A stretch of DNA of 64,000 nucleotides from a candidate division KSB1 bacterium (GCA_034521575.1 JAXHMJ010000002.1:218706-282705), one strand, 5' to 3'; positions 54,059-62,289 are shown, counted from the first letter of the stretch. The notes: generated by a model from the letters alone, not told the origin. A program made the numbers and translations.

Positions 54059-55052
54059 TATAACCAACGTACCACATGTAAACTTTTTAAAGCCGCTATA
54101 CAAGCTTTTAAAAGATCGTCATGACATTCTGTTCACTGTTCGAGATTTCGCCGAGTCAATAGGTTTATTCAAATCGCAAATTGCAGAACCTTTCATCAAA
54201 GTCGGTGAGCATAAGGGACAAAACAGAATTCGTAAGGTGTTTGGCGTCTTTGAACGAACATATCAATTATTCAATTTTGTTAGGGAATTTGATATCAAGA
54301 TATCTGTTGGCGGCGATTCATCTTCTCTTTATGCAAAGTTAAGGCGTAAGCCATCTATTACTTTTGATGATAACGAGAAAGCACCAAACTGGCGTTATAG
54401 CCATTTTTCCGATTTTGCTTTTTGGCCTGAAGCGATACCGATTGAAGATATTTTAAGGCAAGGTTTTAGGCGTCATAAATTGTATCAATATCATGGTTAT
54501 AAAGAAGATATTTATGTCGCAGACTATATTCCAGATCCGTCGTTCCTAAAACAATTACCTTTCGACAACTATGTCGTAGTGCGGCCGGAAAATATTCAAG
54601 CTAATTATGTAAACGGAAACAGATCATTAGTACCCAATTTACTTCAAGGTTTAGCAAATTCTGGTATAAACATACTTTTTCTTCCGCGATATAAACATGA
54701 TATAGACTATGCTTCTGGATTTAAAAATGTGTGCCTGCCAGATAAGGCTTTGAATGGTCTTGATGTCTGTTATTATTCTGATGCTGTGTTAACTGGAGCA
54801 GGAACACTTGCCAGGGAAGCCGCCTGTCTTGGTGTACCGTCATTTTCTTTCTATGCCGGCAAAGAATTGCTCACAGTGGATAAAAAAATGATCCATGATG
54901 GGCAAATGTTTTTTTCTCGCGATGCTGATGAATTGGTTAACAAAGTGCTAAAATCAAGTAAACAAGAGCCCGATTTACAGCGTACAAGAAAAATTCAAGA
55001 AGAAGTCAAGGGCAAATTATTCCAAGTATTGGATGAATTCGGTATTGCATGA
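54027..55052 (+). CDS. DUF354 family GT-B-like protein
   Basis: A 341-residue protein from ATG 54027 (a TTG lies one codon earlier). IIWFDITNVPHVNFLKPLYK and VGGDSSSLYAKLRRKPSITF, then DAVLTGAGTLAREAACLGVP are the DUF354 motifs, similar to UDP-GlcNAc 2-epimerase-like and glycosyltransferase folds. Members occur in capsule and S-layer glycan loci. The function is not proven. It is the last gene of the plus-strand block. Confidence 0.75.
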   Translation: MPSEKPIIWFDITNVPHVNFLKPLYKLLKDRHDILFTVRDFAESIGLFKSQIAEPFIKVGEHKGQNRIRKVFGVFERTYQLFNFVREFDIKISVGGDSSSLYAKLRRKPSITFDDNEKAPNWRYSHFSDFAFWPEAIPIEDILRQGFRRHKLYQYHGYKEDIYVADYIPDPSFLKQLPFDNYVVVRPENIQANYVNGNRSLVPNLLQGLANSGINILFLPRYKHDIDYASGFKNVCLPDKALNGLDVCYYSDAVLTGAGTLAREAACLGVPSFSFYAGKELLTVDKKMIHDGQMFFSRDADELVNKVLKSSKQEPDLQRTRKIQEEVKGKLFQVLDEFGIA

Positions 55053-55239
55053 TTCAATCAGTAAATTGCAAAAGATTGAAAAATGAAAAAAGAAGACTTT
55101 TGATAGTTTTGGGAAAAAGAGGATGAGAGAATGAAAAAAGCAGTGTTGATAGACCACAAGAATTTTAAGTAAATGTCGGAAGAACCAAACAAATATAACT
55201 ATAACCTAAATTGATCGATTTATAAGGGCACCAAATAAA

Positions 55240-55274
55240 ACCGGCGCAAAATGTTGCCGGTGCCGTCTTTTTCT
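55240..55274. terminator. Intrinsic terminator-like hairpin at the IS left end
   Basis: ACCGGC, a 10-nt loop and GCCGGT are followed by a T-rich run (TCTTTTTCTATTTG). An alternative outer stem GGCACC/GGTGCC overlaps it. It lies inside the IS, just beyond its left end, and may stop transcripts entering from the capsule genes. Confidence 0.55.
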
Positions 55275-55419
55275 ATTTGTTTTCATCTGAAATAACTTCT
55301 TATTACGCAATCAACCTTGCTTTTTGAACTGATTTTTCATTAAAGTCAGAGAATTATCAGTGTAACGGCATACTTCTCCCATTGTTTAGCTCTTTAATAC
55401 GATTAATTTTTATTATGTT

Positions 55420-56810
55420 TTACGTCACAAATGCGGGTTCATACTCCTCAATGAATGACCATAATTTTAAAATCTTCAGGGAATCATAGACTGTCTGTGT
55501 TACCCTTAGTATAATTTTTCCGCCTGTTGTCACAATTTTGGCTGCAAAATCAATCATGATCCGACGAAAGGAATTGGGGTAAGCGGTAACTGGTACTGCT
55601 TCACAGGGGATGTCCCTTTTATATGCTTCAAAAAGAAAATGGCTGATGATCATCAAATAGTAAAAAACTCTATTCATACCGAAACGCTTAAATGGTAACT
55701 GTTCTCTTCCAGCAAATTCTTTCTGTGATCGGTGTACTAATTCAGCTCTACCTCGACTGTGGTTTAACTCGATAATCTTTTCGGCCTTGAGATAATTGCC
55801 ACTACCAGCATTGATTAGTTTTTCATCCAGCTCACTGTTTCGGCCTATATTGGTATAGATTACTGAATCCGGTTGTGCAAAATCAAATAAGAGTTGACCA
55901 TTTTCCTCAGCTTTCTGAGAGGTAAAAATACAACGGCGAAATGTCTTCCATGATTTGAGGCGATTAGCAAATTCGACAAAAGTCCATGTCTGTCTATAAG
56001 AACGAAAAGCATCATAACTAAGATTGTTAACATATTGTTTAATATCGTTATATATTTTCCCGGCACAAACATAATGAATACCAAGGCGTTGTTCAAAGAA
56101 CCGAAAGTTCTGGTCATCCATAAAACCACTGTCTGTTAGCAGAATGATTGGAACATCTTTATAGCGACGTCGAATAGCTTTGACCAGACGCCCCACTGAC
56201 TTTATAAAGTCGCTGCCATGATTACAATGAACATCTCCGGCTCGGAACAGCGCATCAACAACATAAGGCCCCCAACTAATTTGCATAGGCTGGAATCCTT
56301 TTTTATTTTTATAGGTCACATTTGAGCCTTCACGCTTTTTAGCGCCGTCATTGTCGAAAACTACGCTGTCACCAAAAGAATAACTTCTTTGGGTTGTTCA
56401 ATAATAAGTCGCCAAATAAACATCTCCAACAAAAGAGACCGAAATATCATTTGCCCAACAAAACTGAACTTGCGAAACATCCTTTTGATTTGATGGGATG
56501 TTGCCATTTGTTCCGGGCGATTTTCGAGCACGGCAGCATAGGCTTCATCGTTTTTTCGACGATCAAAAGAACAGATTGACATATCCGTACCATCAATAAA
56601 CCAAGCAAAAAGCTGTTTGACAAACTGACGGTATCCCAGTCCTTTAGAAGAGCCTTTTAAAAAGCTAAAAACGTTTTCAAATAGAGAATAGAATCGAATT
56701 TGGTCAATATATCTAAGAAAAAACAACAGACCACCACGACCGCTAATTTTATCTTTTGTGATCTCAATTTTTGATATTTTAGGTTGCGTTGTATCGGTTT
56801 TTTTCTGCAT
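55420..56810 (-). pseudogene. IS1380-family transposase, frameshifted
   Basis: The minus-strand gene starts at 56810 (MQKKTDTTQPKISKIEITKD) and runs to 55420. One T is missing near 56376, so the frame closes after KEVILLVTA; corrected, it reads KEVILFGDSVVFDNDGAKKR and goes on to the DDE core with VPIILLTDSGFMDDQNFRFF and ELVHRSQKEFAG. Layout and length (about 460 residues) are those of IS1380 transposases. It is probably inactive unless the indel is an error. Confidence 0.82.
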
Positions 56811-56819
56811 ATTATGGCT

Positions 56820-56898
56820 ACCTTTTGGGTTTTGTTGTTATTCTTTTTATTGGTTACACAACTAAAATAATAACAAACTATTATAAACCCAAAAGGTT
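56820..56898. promoter_or_regulatory. Internal 13-bp inverted repeat upstream of the transposase
   Basis: ACCTTTTGGGTTT and AAACCCAAAAGGT flank about 52 bp just upstream of the transposase start and inside the IS right end. It could be a transposase-binding or autoregulatory site. Confidence 0.5.
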
Positions 56899-56934
56899 TT
56901 TTATTTTTTTAAAAACCGCTCAATTTAGGTATAA

Positions 56935-57127
56935 CATTGGCTATTTCAAGATGAATTTTATAGATGCTCTTTAACTCTCCCGTCTTTCTCGTCTTTCTAA
57001 CTATTGTAATATCGCTGTTTTATTTTGTGCCTTAGAGCTATAAAAAATAGTTTTTTGCTATTTTGCAGTTACATATTTTACGGATATTAGCACTGGCGGT
57101 GCAACATCGACGACGTTACACAGCTGA
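56935..57127. other. AT-rich spacer right of the IS
   Basis: This contains CTCTCCCGTCTTTCTCGTC and an AT-rich stretch with no supported gene. It leads into the truncated DUF4258 copy. Confidence 0.3.
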
Positions 57128-57286
57128 ACAATAAGTAAAGATTTTGCGGGATTTACAGAGGAAAGAAAAGTATTGCATATTGTGGTCGCATTAGATAATC
57201 AAGAACAATATATTTTGATTATAACGGTTTATGAGCCAAACAGAGACAGATGGGATGATTCATTGACGAAAAGGAAAAAAGAATGA
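57128..57286 (+). pseudogene. C-terminal remnant of a DUF4258 toxin
   Basis: The frame lacks a start and reads FAGFTEERKVLHIVVALDNQ, then EQYILIITVYEPNRDRWDDS and a Lys-rich end. This is the DUF4258 C-terminal half, more similar to the common form (VVAxD...IITVYEP) than the protein at 378. Its stop overlaps the YgiT gene start (ATGA), as in an intact pair. Confidence 0.6.
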
Positions 57287-57513
57287 AATGTGCATTTTGC
57301 AAAGGAGAGCTGTTAAACGGGAAAACGGTGCTTACATTTCAAATGAGTGAAAATCGGATTATTGGGGTCAAGAATGTACCCGCTCTGATTTGTGAACAAT
57401 GTGGCGAAGAGTCTGTTGATTTCAAGGGGTCTCAAATTGTAGAGAAAAATGTAAAGAATGCAGTGTCCGATGGAATGGTCATGGGGTTTATTGACTATAA
57501 TGACGCAGCTTGA
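57283..57513 (+). CDS. YgiT-type zinc-finger antitoxin
   Basis: A 76-residue protein. Cys3-x2-Cys6 (MKCAFCKG) and ICEQCGEESV give the four-Cys zinc finger of the YgiT/MqsA N-terminal domain. The part after it is short and lacks the helix-turn-helix domain of full MqsA. It would neutralise the DUF4258 toxin, of which only the end remains, so it is now an orphan antitoxin. Confidence 0.75.
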   Translation: MKCAFCKGELLNGKTVLTFQMSENRIIGVKNVPALICEQCGEESVDFKGSQIVEKNVKNAVSDGMVMGFIDYNDAA

Positions 57514-57626
57514 AAGGTTCAGGATATCGATCGATTTAATAAAGAATGTAACTGTTGATGTGATAAGAAGGTTTAAAGTTATAAGGAACAGACAGTAAAA
57601 AGTAAGAAGAAAGCAGTATTGTAAGC

Positions 57627-57848
57627 ATGAAAGTAGAATTTGACAGTTCTCGTGATTTGTTATATCTTTATTTTACATCCAAGGATACAAAAATTGCAAG
57701 AACCGAAATTGTGTCTCCCGGTGTTCATATTGATTTTGATAAAAATGATGGACTTGTTGGAATAGAAGTCCTTGATGCGAGTGAATTAATGGATCAAAAA
57801 ATAGAGTTTGATCTCAGGTCACCACATCTGGAGTTAGAAAAACAGTAA
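57627..57848 (+). CDS. DUF2283 protein, orphan antitoxin
   Basis: A 73-residue DUF2283 member: MKVEFDSSRDLLYLYFTSKD, IVSPGVHIDFDKNDGLVGIE and VLDASELMDQKIEFDL. There is no toxin gene next to it on either side, although a DUF4258 remnant lies 340 nt upstream. It is longer and more canonical than the one at 625. Confidence 0.72.
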   Translation: MKVEFDSSRDLLYLYFTSKDTKIARTEIVSPGVHIDFDKNDGLVGIEVLDASELMDQKIEFDLRSPHLELEKQ

Positions 57849-58015
57849 TGTAGCACTTTGGAGAGGAGTAAGCGTTAAAAGGTATTCATAGAATACGGTT
57901 GAAATATTCAAGAGGGGAAAAGAAAGGATTGAGGAGTGAGTATGGGGTGCGAGGTTTGAGGGTTGAATGCTACCGCATCCGGGTTTGTTATCCTTTTCAT
58001 CCGACCAGTTAAAAC

Positions 58016-59104
58016 ATGCCTGATTTTACTTTAAAAACCTATCAAAAATTGATGCAATCGGTAGTCGATGCCCCGATTCTTACGTTTGAATCCTTTATTC
58101 AGAATCCACACCAATACGGCATCATCCTGCGTCATGACGTAGACCGGCGTCCGGAGTATGCGCTGGCCATGGCACAGCTTGAAGCGGAATATGGAATTCG
58201 AGGCACGTATTATTTTCGCATTGTGCCGGAGAGCTTTCAGCCGCATATTATCAGGCAGATTGCCGAGTTGGGGCATGAGATTGGGTATCATTATGAGGAT
58301 GTTGATTGGGTAGTAAGGAGTAGGAAGTATGGAGTAAGTAGAAAACAAGTTTTAAGTGATAAAGTGTCAAGTAGAAAGAAAGTTTCAAGTGTTAAGGAAA
58401 GAGTAGTAGGTAGTAGGAAGTATGGAGAAAGTAGGAAGACAGTTTTAAGTAGAAATAAAGTTTCAAGTTTTAAGGAAACAGAAAAGTTTGAGAAAGAGTT
58501 AGCTGATAGAGGAATTGAGAGTTTTGAGCGGAATTTGGCGAAGATGCGCGAGGTGGCGGATATTCGTACCATTTGCATGCACGGGAGTCCGTTGTCGAAA
58601 TGGGACAATCGGCTGCTTTGGGATTATTATGACTACCGGGAGCTGGGTCTGCTCGGCGAACCTTACTTTGATATTGATTGGAGTGAGGTTTTTTATTTGA
58701 CGGATACGGGACGTAGCTGGGATAATCGGACTGTGAGTGTGAGGGATAAAGTTTTCAGTGAAACAGTAGGTAGTAAGAAGTATGGAAAAAGTAGAAAAAA
58801 AGTTTCGAGTGTTAAGGAGAGAGTAGGTAGGGAAAAGTATGAAGAAAGTAGAAGGAAAGTTTCAAGTGTTAAGGAGAAAGTAGGTAGTAAGGAGTATGTA
58901 GTAGGTAGCGGGAACAAAAATTTGCGGTTTCGGCGGACCGGGGATATTGTTCAGGCGATTGAGGATGGGTGGTTTCCGGATAAAGCCATGATGACGGTGC
59001 ATCCGCAGCGGTGGACGAATAGCGTCTTACCGTGGATTAAAGAGTTGTTTTTACAGAATATTAAGAATGTGGTAAAAAGAGCACTGGTGAGAAGAAAGTT
59101 TTAG
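58016..59104 (+). CDS. Polysaccharide deacetylase-like protein with two repeat-derived insertions
   Basis: A 362-residue NodB-homology protein. The metal motif is HDVD (His40, Asp41, Asp43) with His87 and His92 in LGHEIGYHYED; RTICMHGSPLSKWDNR, YFDIDWSEVFYLTDTGRSW and MMTVHPQRWTN complete the family. Residues about 99-155 and 240-302 are foreign: Lys/Ser/Val/Arg repeats (RKYGVSRK, KVSSVKE, GSRKYGES) translated from AGTAGGAAGTATGGAG/AAGTTTCAAGTGTTAAGG repeat DNA. Without them the protein is about 240 residues, the normal size. Both insertions keep the frame and fall between motifs. Confidence 0.82.
   Translation: MPDFTLKTYQKLMQSVVDAPILTFESFIQNPHQYGIILRHDVDRRPEYALAMAQLEAEYGIRGTYYFRIVPESFQPHIIRQIAELGHEIGYHYEDVDWVVRSRKYGVSRKQVLSDKVSSRKKVSSVKERVVGSRKYGESRKTVLSRNKVSSFKETEKFEKELADRGIESFERNLAKMREVADIRTICMHGSPLSKWDNRLLWDYYDYRELGLLGEPYFDIDWSEVFYLTDTGRSWDNRTVSVRDKVFSETVGSKKYGKSRKKVSSVKERVGREKYEESRRKVSSVKEKVGSKEYVVGSGNKNLRFRRTGDIVQAIEDGWFPDKAMMTVHPQRWTNSVLPWIKELFLQNIKNVVKRALVRRKF
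58306..58486. repeat. First repeat insertion within the deacetylase gene (R-F)
   Basis: Words GTAGGAAGTATGGAG (twice), TTTTAAGTGATAAAGTG and AAAGTTTCAAGTGTTAAGG repeat within about 180 bp. They are open in the frame used and encode residues 99-155. Confidence 0.8.
58738..58918. repeat. Second repeat insertion within the deacetylase gene (R-F)
   Basis: The same word set as the first insertion (GTAAGAAGTATGGAAAAAG, AAGTTTCGAGTGTTAAGG, AAGTTTCAAGTGTTAAGG), about 180 bp, encoding residues 240-302. Related words occur outside genes at 60680-60720 and 62128-62150. Confidence 0.8.
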
Positions 59105-59212
59105 GGAAAACAGAGGACAGAGGGCGGAGACTGAGGGAGAGACTAAATGACTGAGAGACAAAGTGACTGAGAGATAATAATAAAATTATTCTAATTTATT
59201 ATTGGAGGGAAA
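59105..59212. repeat. AGAGGACAGAGG/GACTGAGGGAG spacer
   Basis: Short purine repeats (AACAGAGGACAGAGGGCGG, GACTGAGAGACAAAGTGACT) follow the deacetylase stop, and GGAGGGAAA ribosome-site sequence lies before GTG 59213. Confidence 0.5.
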
Positions 59213-59584
59213 GTGAAAATACGTTCACATCGGGAATTAGATGTTTACAAGCTTGCATTTGAATCAGCGATGAAGATATTTGAAATAACAAAAGGTTTCC
59301 CAAAAGAGGAAAAATATTCACTGATAGATCAAATGCGTCGTTCATCCAGGTCAGTGTGTTCAAATATTGGTGAAGCTTTTCGAAAACGGAGGTATCCCAA
59401 AGCTTTTGTCTCTAAATTATCGGATTCAGAGGGTGAAGCAGCTGAGACTCAAGTATGGCTCGATTTTTCGTTGAGATGTCAATATATAAACGAGGATTTT
59501 TATAAAGATCTCGATACAACATATGATCATATAATTGGAAAGATTGTCAATATGTCCCTTCAACCTGAAAAATGGAAATATTAA
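59213..59584 (+). CDS. Four-helix-bundle protein
   Basis: A 123-residue member with GTG start 59213 behind TGGAGGGAAA. IRSHRELDVYKLAFESAMKI, LIDQMRRSSRSVCSNIGEAF and FVSKLSDSEGEAAETQVWLD define the family subgroup that includes the gene at 59827. It lies between copies 1 and 2 of the repeated deacetylase 3' end. Complete. Confidence 0.8.
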   Translation: MKIRSHRELDVYKLAFESAMKIFEITKGFPKEEKYSLIDQMRRSSRSVCSNIGEAFRKRRYPKAFVSKLSDSEGEAAETQVWLDFSLRCQYINEDFYKDLDTTYDHIIGKIVNMSLQPEKWKY

Positions 59585-59624
59585 AATGTCTCTCTGTCTC
59601 TTTCTCTTTGTCTCTTTGTCATAA

Positions 59625-59826
59625 TTGGGCAGAATTTTAAGAATGTGGTATAAAGAGCACTGGTGAGAAGAAAGTTTTAGGGAAAACAGAGGTCAGAGGT
59701 CGGAGGTCAGAGGTCAGAGGACAGGGGGCAGCAAAGACTGACGTCTGATGTCTGTTTTCTGGAATCAGAGATACAGCAAATTTCCTTGACACCTGGATAT
59801 TTATAATGTGTAAATAAAGAGAGGGG
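59625..59826. repeat. Deacetylase 3'-end copy 2 with AGGTCAG/GATGTCTG repeat
   Basis: GGCAGAATTTTAAGAATGTG and AGCACTGGTGAGAAGAAAG copy the end of the deacetylase gene (59045-59105). AGGTCAGAGG repeats, GACTGACGTCTGATGTCTG and TTTCTGGAATCAGAGATAC follow, then GGGGGTGAG before the next gene. Confidence 0.7.
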
Positions 59827-60216
59827 GTGAGTTCTGTGAGGATTAATTCTGCAAAGGATTTGAAGGTTTATCAGAAAGCGTACCAACTCGCGATGGTGAT
59901 TTTTGAAATAAGCAAATCCTTTCCAAAGGAAGAAAAATATGCTCTAACGAATCAAATTCGAAGATCTTCGAGATCTGTTTGCCTAAATTTAAGGGAGGCA
60001 TGGGCGAAAAGAAGATATAAAGCTCATTTTATCAGTAAATTAACGGATTGTGATGGTGAAAATAGTGAAACTGAATCTTCGTTGGATTTTGCAAAAGACT
60101 GTGGATTTATAAGTGAGGAAACCCATCAAAAGCTAATTTCACAAAATCATGAGGTCGGAAAGATGCTGGGCTCCATGATAAAAAATCCAACCGGATTCAT
60201 AAAAACTGACGTCTGA
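59827..60216 (+). CDS. Four-helix-bundle protein
   Basis: A 129-residue member, GTG start 59827 behind GAGGGGGTGA. INSAKDLKVYQKAYQLAMVI, LTNQIRRSSRSVCLNLREAW and FISKLTDCDGENSETESSLD are close to the protein at 59213. The last residues (GFIKTDV) run into GACGTCTGATGTCTG repeat DNA. A copy with most of the gene deleted is at 63617. Confidence 0.78.
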   Translation: MSSVRINSAKDLKVYQKAYQLAMVIFEISKSFPKEEKYALTNQIRRSSRSVCLNLREAWAKRRYKAHFISKLTDCDGENSETESSLDFAKDCGFISEETHQKLISQNHEVGKMLGSMIKNPTGFIKTDV

Positions 60217-60450
60217 TGTCTGATGTCTGTTTTCTGGAATGGTTTGGCAGAATTTTAAGAATATTATAAAATTCATTTTTGTTCAGAGTAAAAGACTGAG
60301 GGAATGAGAGACAAAGCGACTGAGAGATAATAGCAAAATAGTTTGAAATATATTATGGGGGAAAAGTAAAAAAATTTGCATAAAAAGAAATAACTGTTTA
60401 ACTTTGCAGAGCTAACATTTTAGAATGTACAATCGGGAATAAGTGATTTT
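60217..60450. repeat. Deacetylase 3'-end copy 3 and spacer
   Basis: GATGTCTGTTTTCTGGAATG leads into GTTTGGCAGAATTTTAAGAA. GACTGAGGGAATGAGAGAC words and an AT-rich stretch follow before ATG 60451. Confidence 0.6.
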
Positions 60451-60696
60451 ATGCATAATAAAAATCTTCGAGAAGAGACGCGTAAACTTTTGGAGCAATC
60501 TCCGTTGGCAGATGGGGGGATTGATACAAAAGTCCGGCAACTTTTAAAATCCGAATACCTGCGTTTACTGGCGCGGTATCGGAGAGTGGATTCTAATATG
60601 ATCGAAAAGTATGGTATGTCATTTGATGAATTTATTAATCGAAAGATGGTAAGCAAAAAAGGATATACATGGGATATAGAAAGTTTTAAGTTTTAA
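60451..60696 (+). CDS. TumA-like antitoxin, shortened and without toxin
   Basis: An 81-residue protein. YLRLLARYRRVDSNMIEKYG and MSFDEFINRKMVSKKGYTWD resemble antitoxins of the TumA-like group (KYGMSFxEF). Relatives continue with an acidic Asp/Trp tail; here the frame ends at ESFKF where AAGTTTTAAGTTTTAAGTG repeat DNA begins. No toxin gene follows. Probably a truncated orphan. Confidence 0.5.
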   Translation: MHNKNLREETRKLLEQSPLADGGIDTKVRQLLKSEYLRLLARYRRVDSNMIEKYGMSFDEFINRKMVSKKGYTWDIESFKF

Positions 60697-61056
60697 GTGG
60701 GGGGAAGTTTTAAGGACAAATATGGAATGAATGAGTGTAATGCTTCAGTTGGAATTGGAAAAGTGTGGTTTTAAGTGACTGAGAGACTGAGTGAGGAGAG
60801 TAAGCAGTAGGCAGAAATTAAAAGTCAGAGGACTGAGGTCAATAAGTATTAGATAGTAGAACAAATTGACAAGTGAAGAGTTAAAAATAAATTAGTAGGG
60901 TCTGAGTTATTCAGAAAATGTAAATCGCGAAATTTATTTTTAATGCTTTACCATTGATTAAAATTAATCGTGATTTTGATTATAATGAAGCGCTTTCGTT
61001 TGCTGGATCTGATATTAATGCTAATTTATATTTATTTTTTAATAGGAGAGTGAATT
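60697..61056. repeat. Spacer with R-F words and an unidentified coding relic
   Basis: AAGTTTTAAGGACAAATATGG, GACTGAGAGACTGAGTGAG and GTCAGAGGACTGAGGTCAA words come first. At 60955-61045 a frame without start reads IKINRDFDYNEALSFAGSDI, which recalls the fragment at 11069 (DYNDALLFAESD). AGGAG lies 8 nt before the vapB start. Confidence 0.4.
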
Positions 61057-61281
61057 ATGGAAGCCATAAAAATCAGAAGAAGAATTAGTTCAAAAAATCT
61101 ACGTATAAATGAATTAGAAAAATTAATGGGGCAGGAAGCGGAAATAATAATTCTACCTGTTGAAGAAAGAAAAAAGACCGCCGTTAAAAAAATTTTAAAA
61201 TATGCGGGCTCAATTAAAAGTGGTGAAAACCCCGATATTTTCCAAAAAAGAGTGCGTAAGGAATGGGAAAGCAGGAAATGA
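61057..61281 (+). CDS. VapB-like antitoxin
   Basis: A 74-residue protein behind AGGAGAG. MEAIKIRRRISSKNLRINEL and MGQEAEIIILPVEERKK form the AbrB-like strand part seen in many antitoxins, then the helix SIKSGENPDIFQKRVRKEWE binds the toxin. It overlaps vapC by 4 nt when vapC starts at 61278. Confidence 0.7.
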   Translation: MEAIKIRRRISSKNLRINELEKLMGQEAEIIILPVEERKKTAVKKILKYAGSIKSGENPDIFQKRVRKEWESRK

Positions 61282-61643
61282 ATATATTGCTGGATACTAA
61301 CATTGTTATCTATTTTCTTAAAGGCGAAAAGAAAGTAGTAGAAAATGTAAGAAAAGCAGAAAATATTGCAATTTCTTTTATTACAGAAATAGAACTTAAT
61401 TGTTATGATGCAGAACCTGATGAGATGAAAAAAATCAGTTCATTTCTTCAACAAATCGAAATTTTTTATCCTGTTCCGGAAACTGTAAAACATACAATAA
61501 ATATCCGTAAAAGCACTGGTTTAAAATTACCGGATGCAATAATCTGTGCTCAATCCTTACAGCATAATTATACGCTTTTTTCTAACGATAAAAAAATTCT
61601 GAATAAACCTTTAGAAATGAAAGCAATCAACCCTTTGCGATAG
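61278..61643 (+). CDS. vapC: VapC PIN-domain RNase toxin
   Basis: A 121-residue PIN protein from ATG 61278 (AGGAAATG context); an in-frame ATG at 61263 is less likely. Acidic residues Asp6 (LLDTN), Glu37/Glu39 (TEIEL), Asp86 (LKLPDAIICA) and Asp104 (FSND) form the metal site. It acts as an RNase, often on tRNA or rRNA. Complete and probably functional. Confidence 0.85.
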   Translation: MNILLDTNIVIYFLKGEKKVVENVRKAENIAISFITEIELNCYDAEPDEMKKISSFLQQIEIFYPVPETVKHTINIRKSTGLKLPDAIICAQSLQHNYTLFSNDKKILNKPLEMKAINPLR

Positions 61644-62289
61644 TTTGTAATCATGGAGAGTAACAAGAATACATACTTTTACATCTGGACTTGTTTGGCA
61701 GAATATGAAGAATGCTGTTAAGTATTTTATTGTGAAAGAACCAAAGACTGAGATACTGAGGGAAAAAAGTGACCTGAGTGACGAAGAGACTACGGGACGG
61801 AGGGACAAGAATATCGGAAGATTGGAAGGAAAAGAACGGAAGATTGGAAGCGAGGAATGTAGAGGGCAGAGGCTTGCCCTGTGAAATGTGAGTGTGCGAA
61901 CATATTTCACTGGGGTCGGAGATCAGGTCCGATCGTAGCTTGGCTGTTAAAAACCTTATTTTAGTCTTTTACACCTTAATAGCCTGAATATTAGCCATGA
62001 AGTAAACCTTATTACCTTATTTACCTTATTTGAGTATTTGAGATGAAAATAGAATATAATTTGCAGAAGCTTGCCCTGTGAAATGTGAGTGTTCGAACAT
62101 ATTTCACTGGGGCCGGAAGCCAGTAAGGAGTAAGAAGTAAGCAGTGGCGGGAGTGGGAGACGAAGGGACTGAGGGACTGAGAGACAAAGGGACGAAGAGA
62201 CGAAAGGACGAAGGGACAAGGCTCTAAGTCAAAAGGAAAAAGTAAAAAGTGAAAAGTTAAAAGAGAATAAGCCGATTGCAGATTTTCGA
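61644..62289. repeat. Deacetylase 3'-end copy 4, spacer repeats and a duplicated segment
   Basis: TTGTTTGGCAGAATATGAAG at 61688 is another copy of the deacetylase end. GACTGAGATACTGAGGG and GGACGGAGGGACAAG words follow. A segment GCTTGCCCTGTGAAATGTG, GAGTGT(G/T)CGAACATATTTCA and CTGGGG occurs at 61870-61915 and again at 62069-62115. No gene is supported; long minus-strand frames here are repeat-derived. Confidence 0.55.

Larger units (their letters stand above)
55200..56934. mobile_element. IS1380-like insertion sequence with TATAA target duplication
   Basis: The element spans 55205-56929 (1725 bp). The left end is CCTAAATTGATCGATTTATA and the right end, read on the other strand, is CCTAAATTGAGCGGTTTTTA, an inverted repeat with few mismatches. 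TATAA lies directly outside both ends (55200-55204 and 56930-56934), a 5-bp target duplication. The single gene inside is a frameshifted DDE transposase on the minus strand. Removing the element restores a continuous AT-rich spacer. Confidence 0.85.

Noticed and set aside
55084-55172. Short frame MKKAVLIDHKNFK just before the IS as an alcohol dehydrogenase start
   Set aside because: The resemblance covers only about ten residues before a stop and nothing follows in any frame, so it is not listed as a gene.
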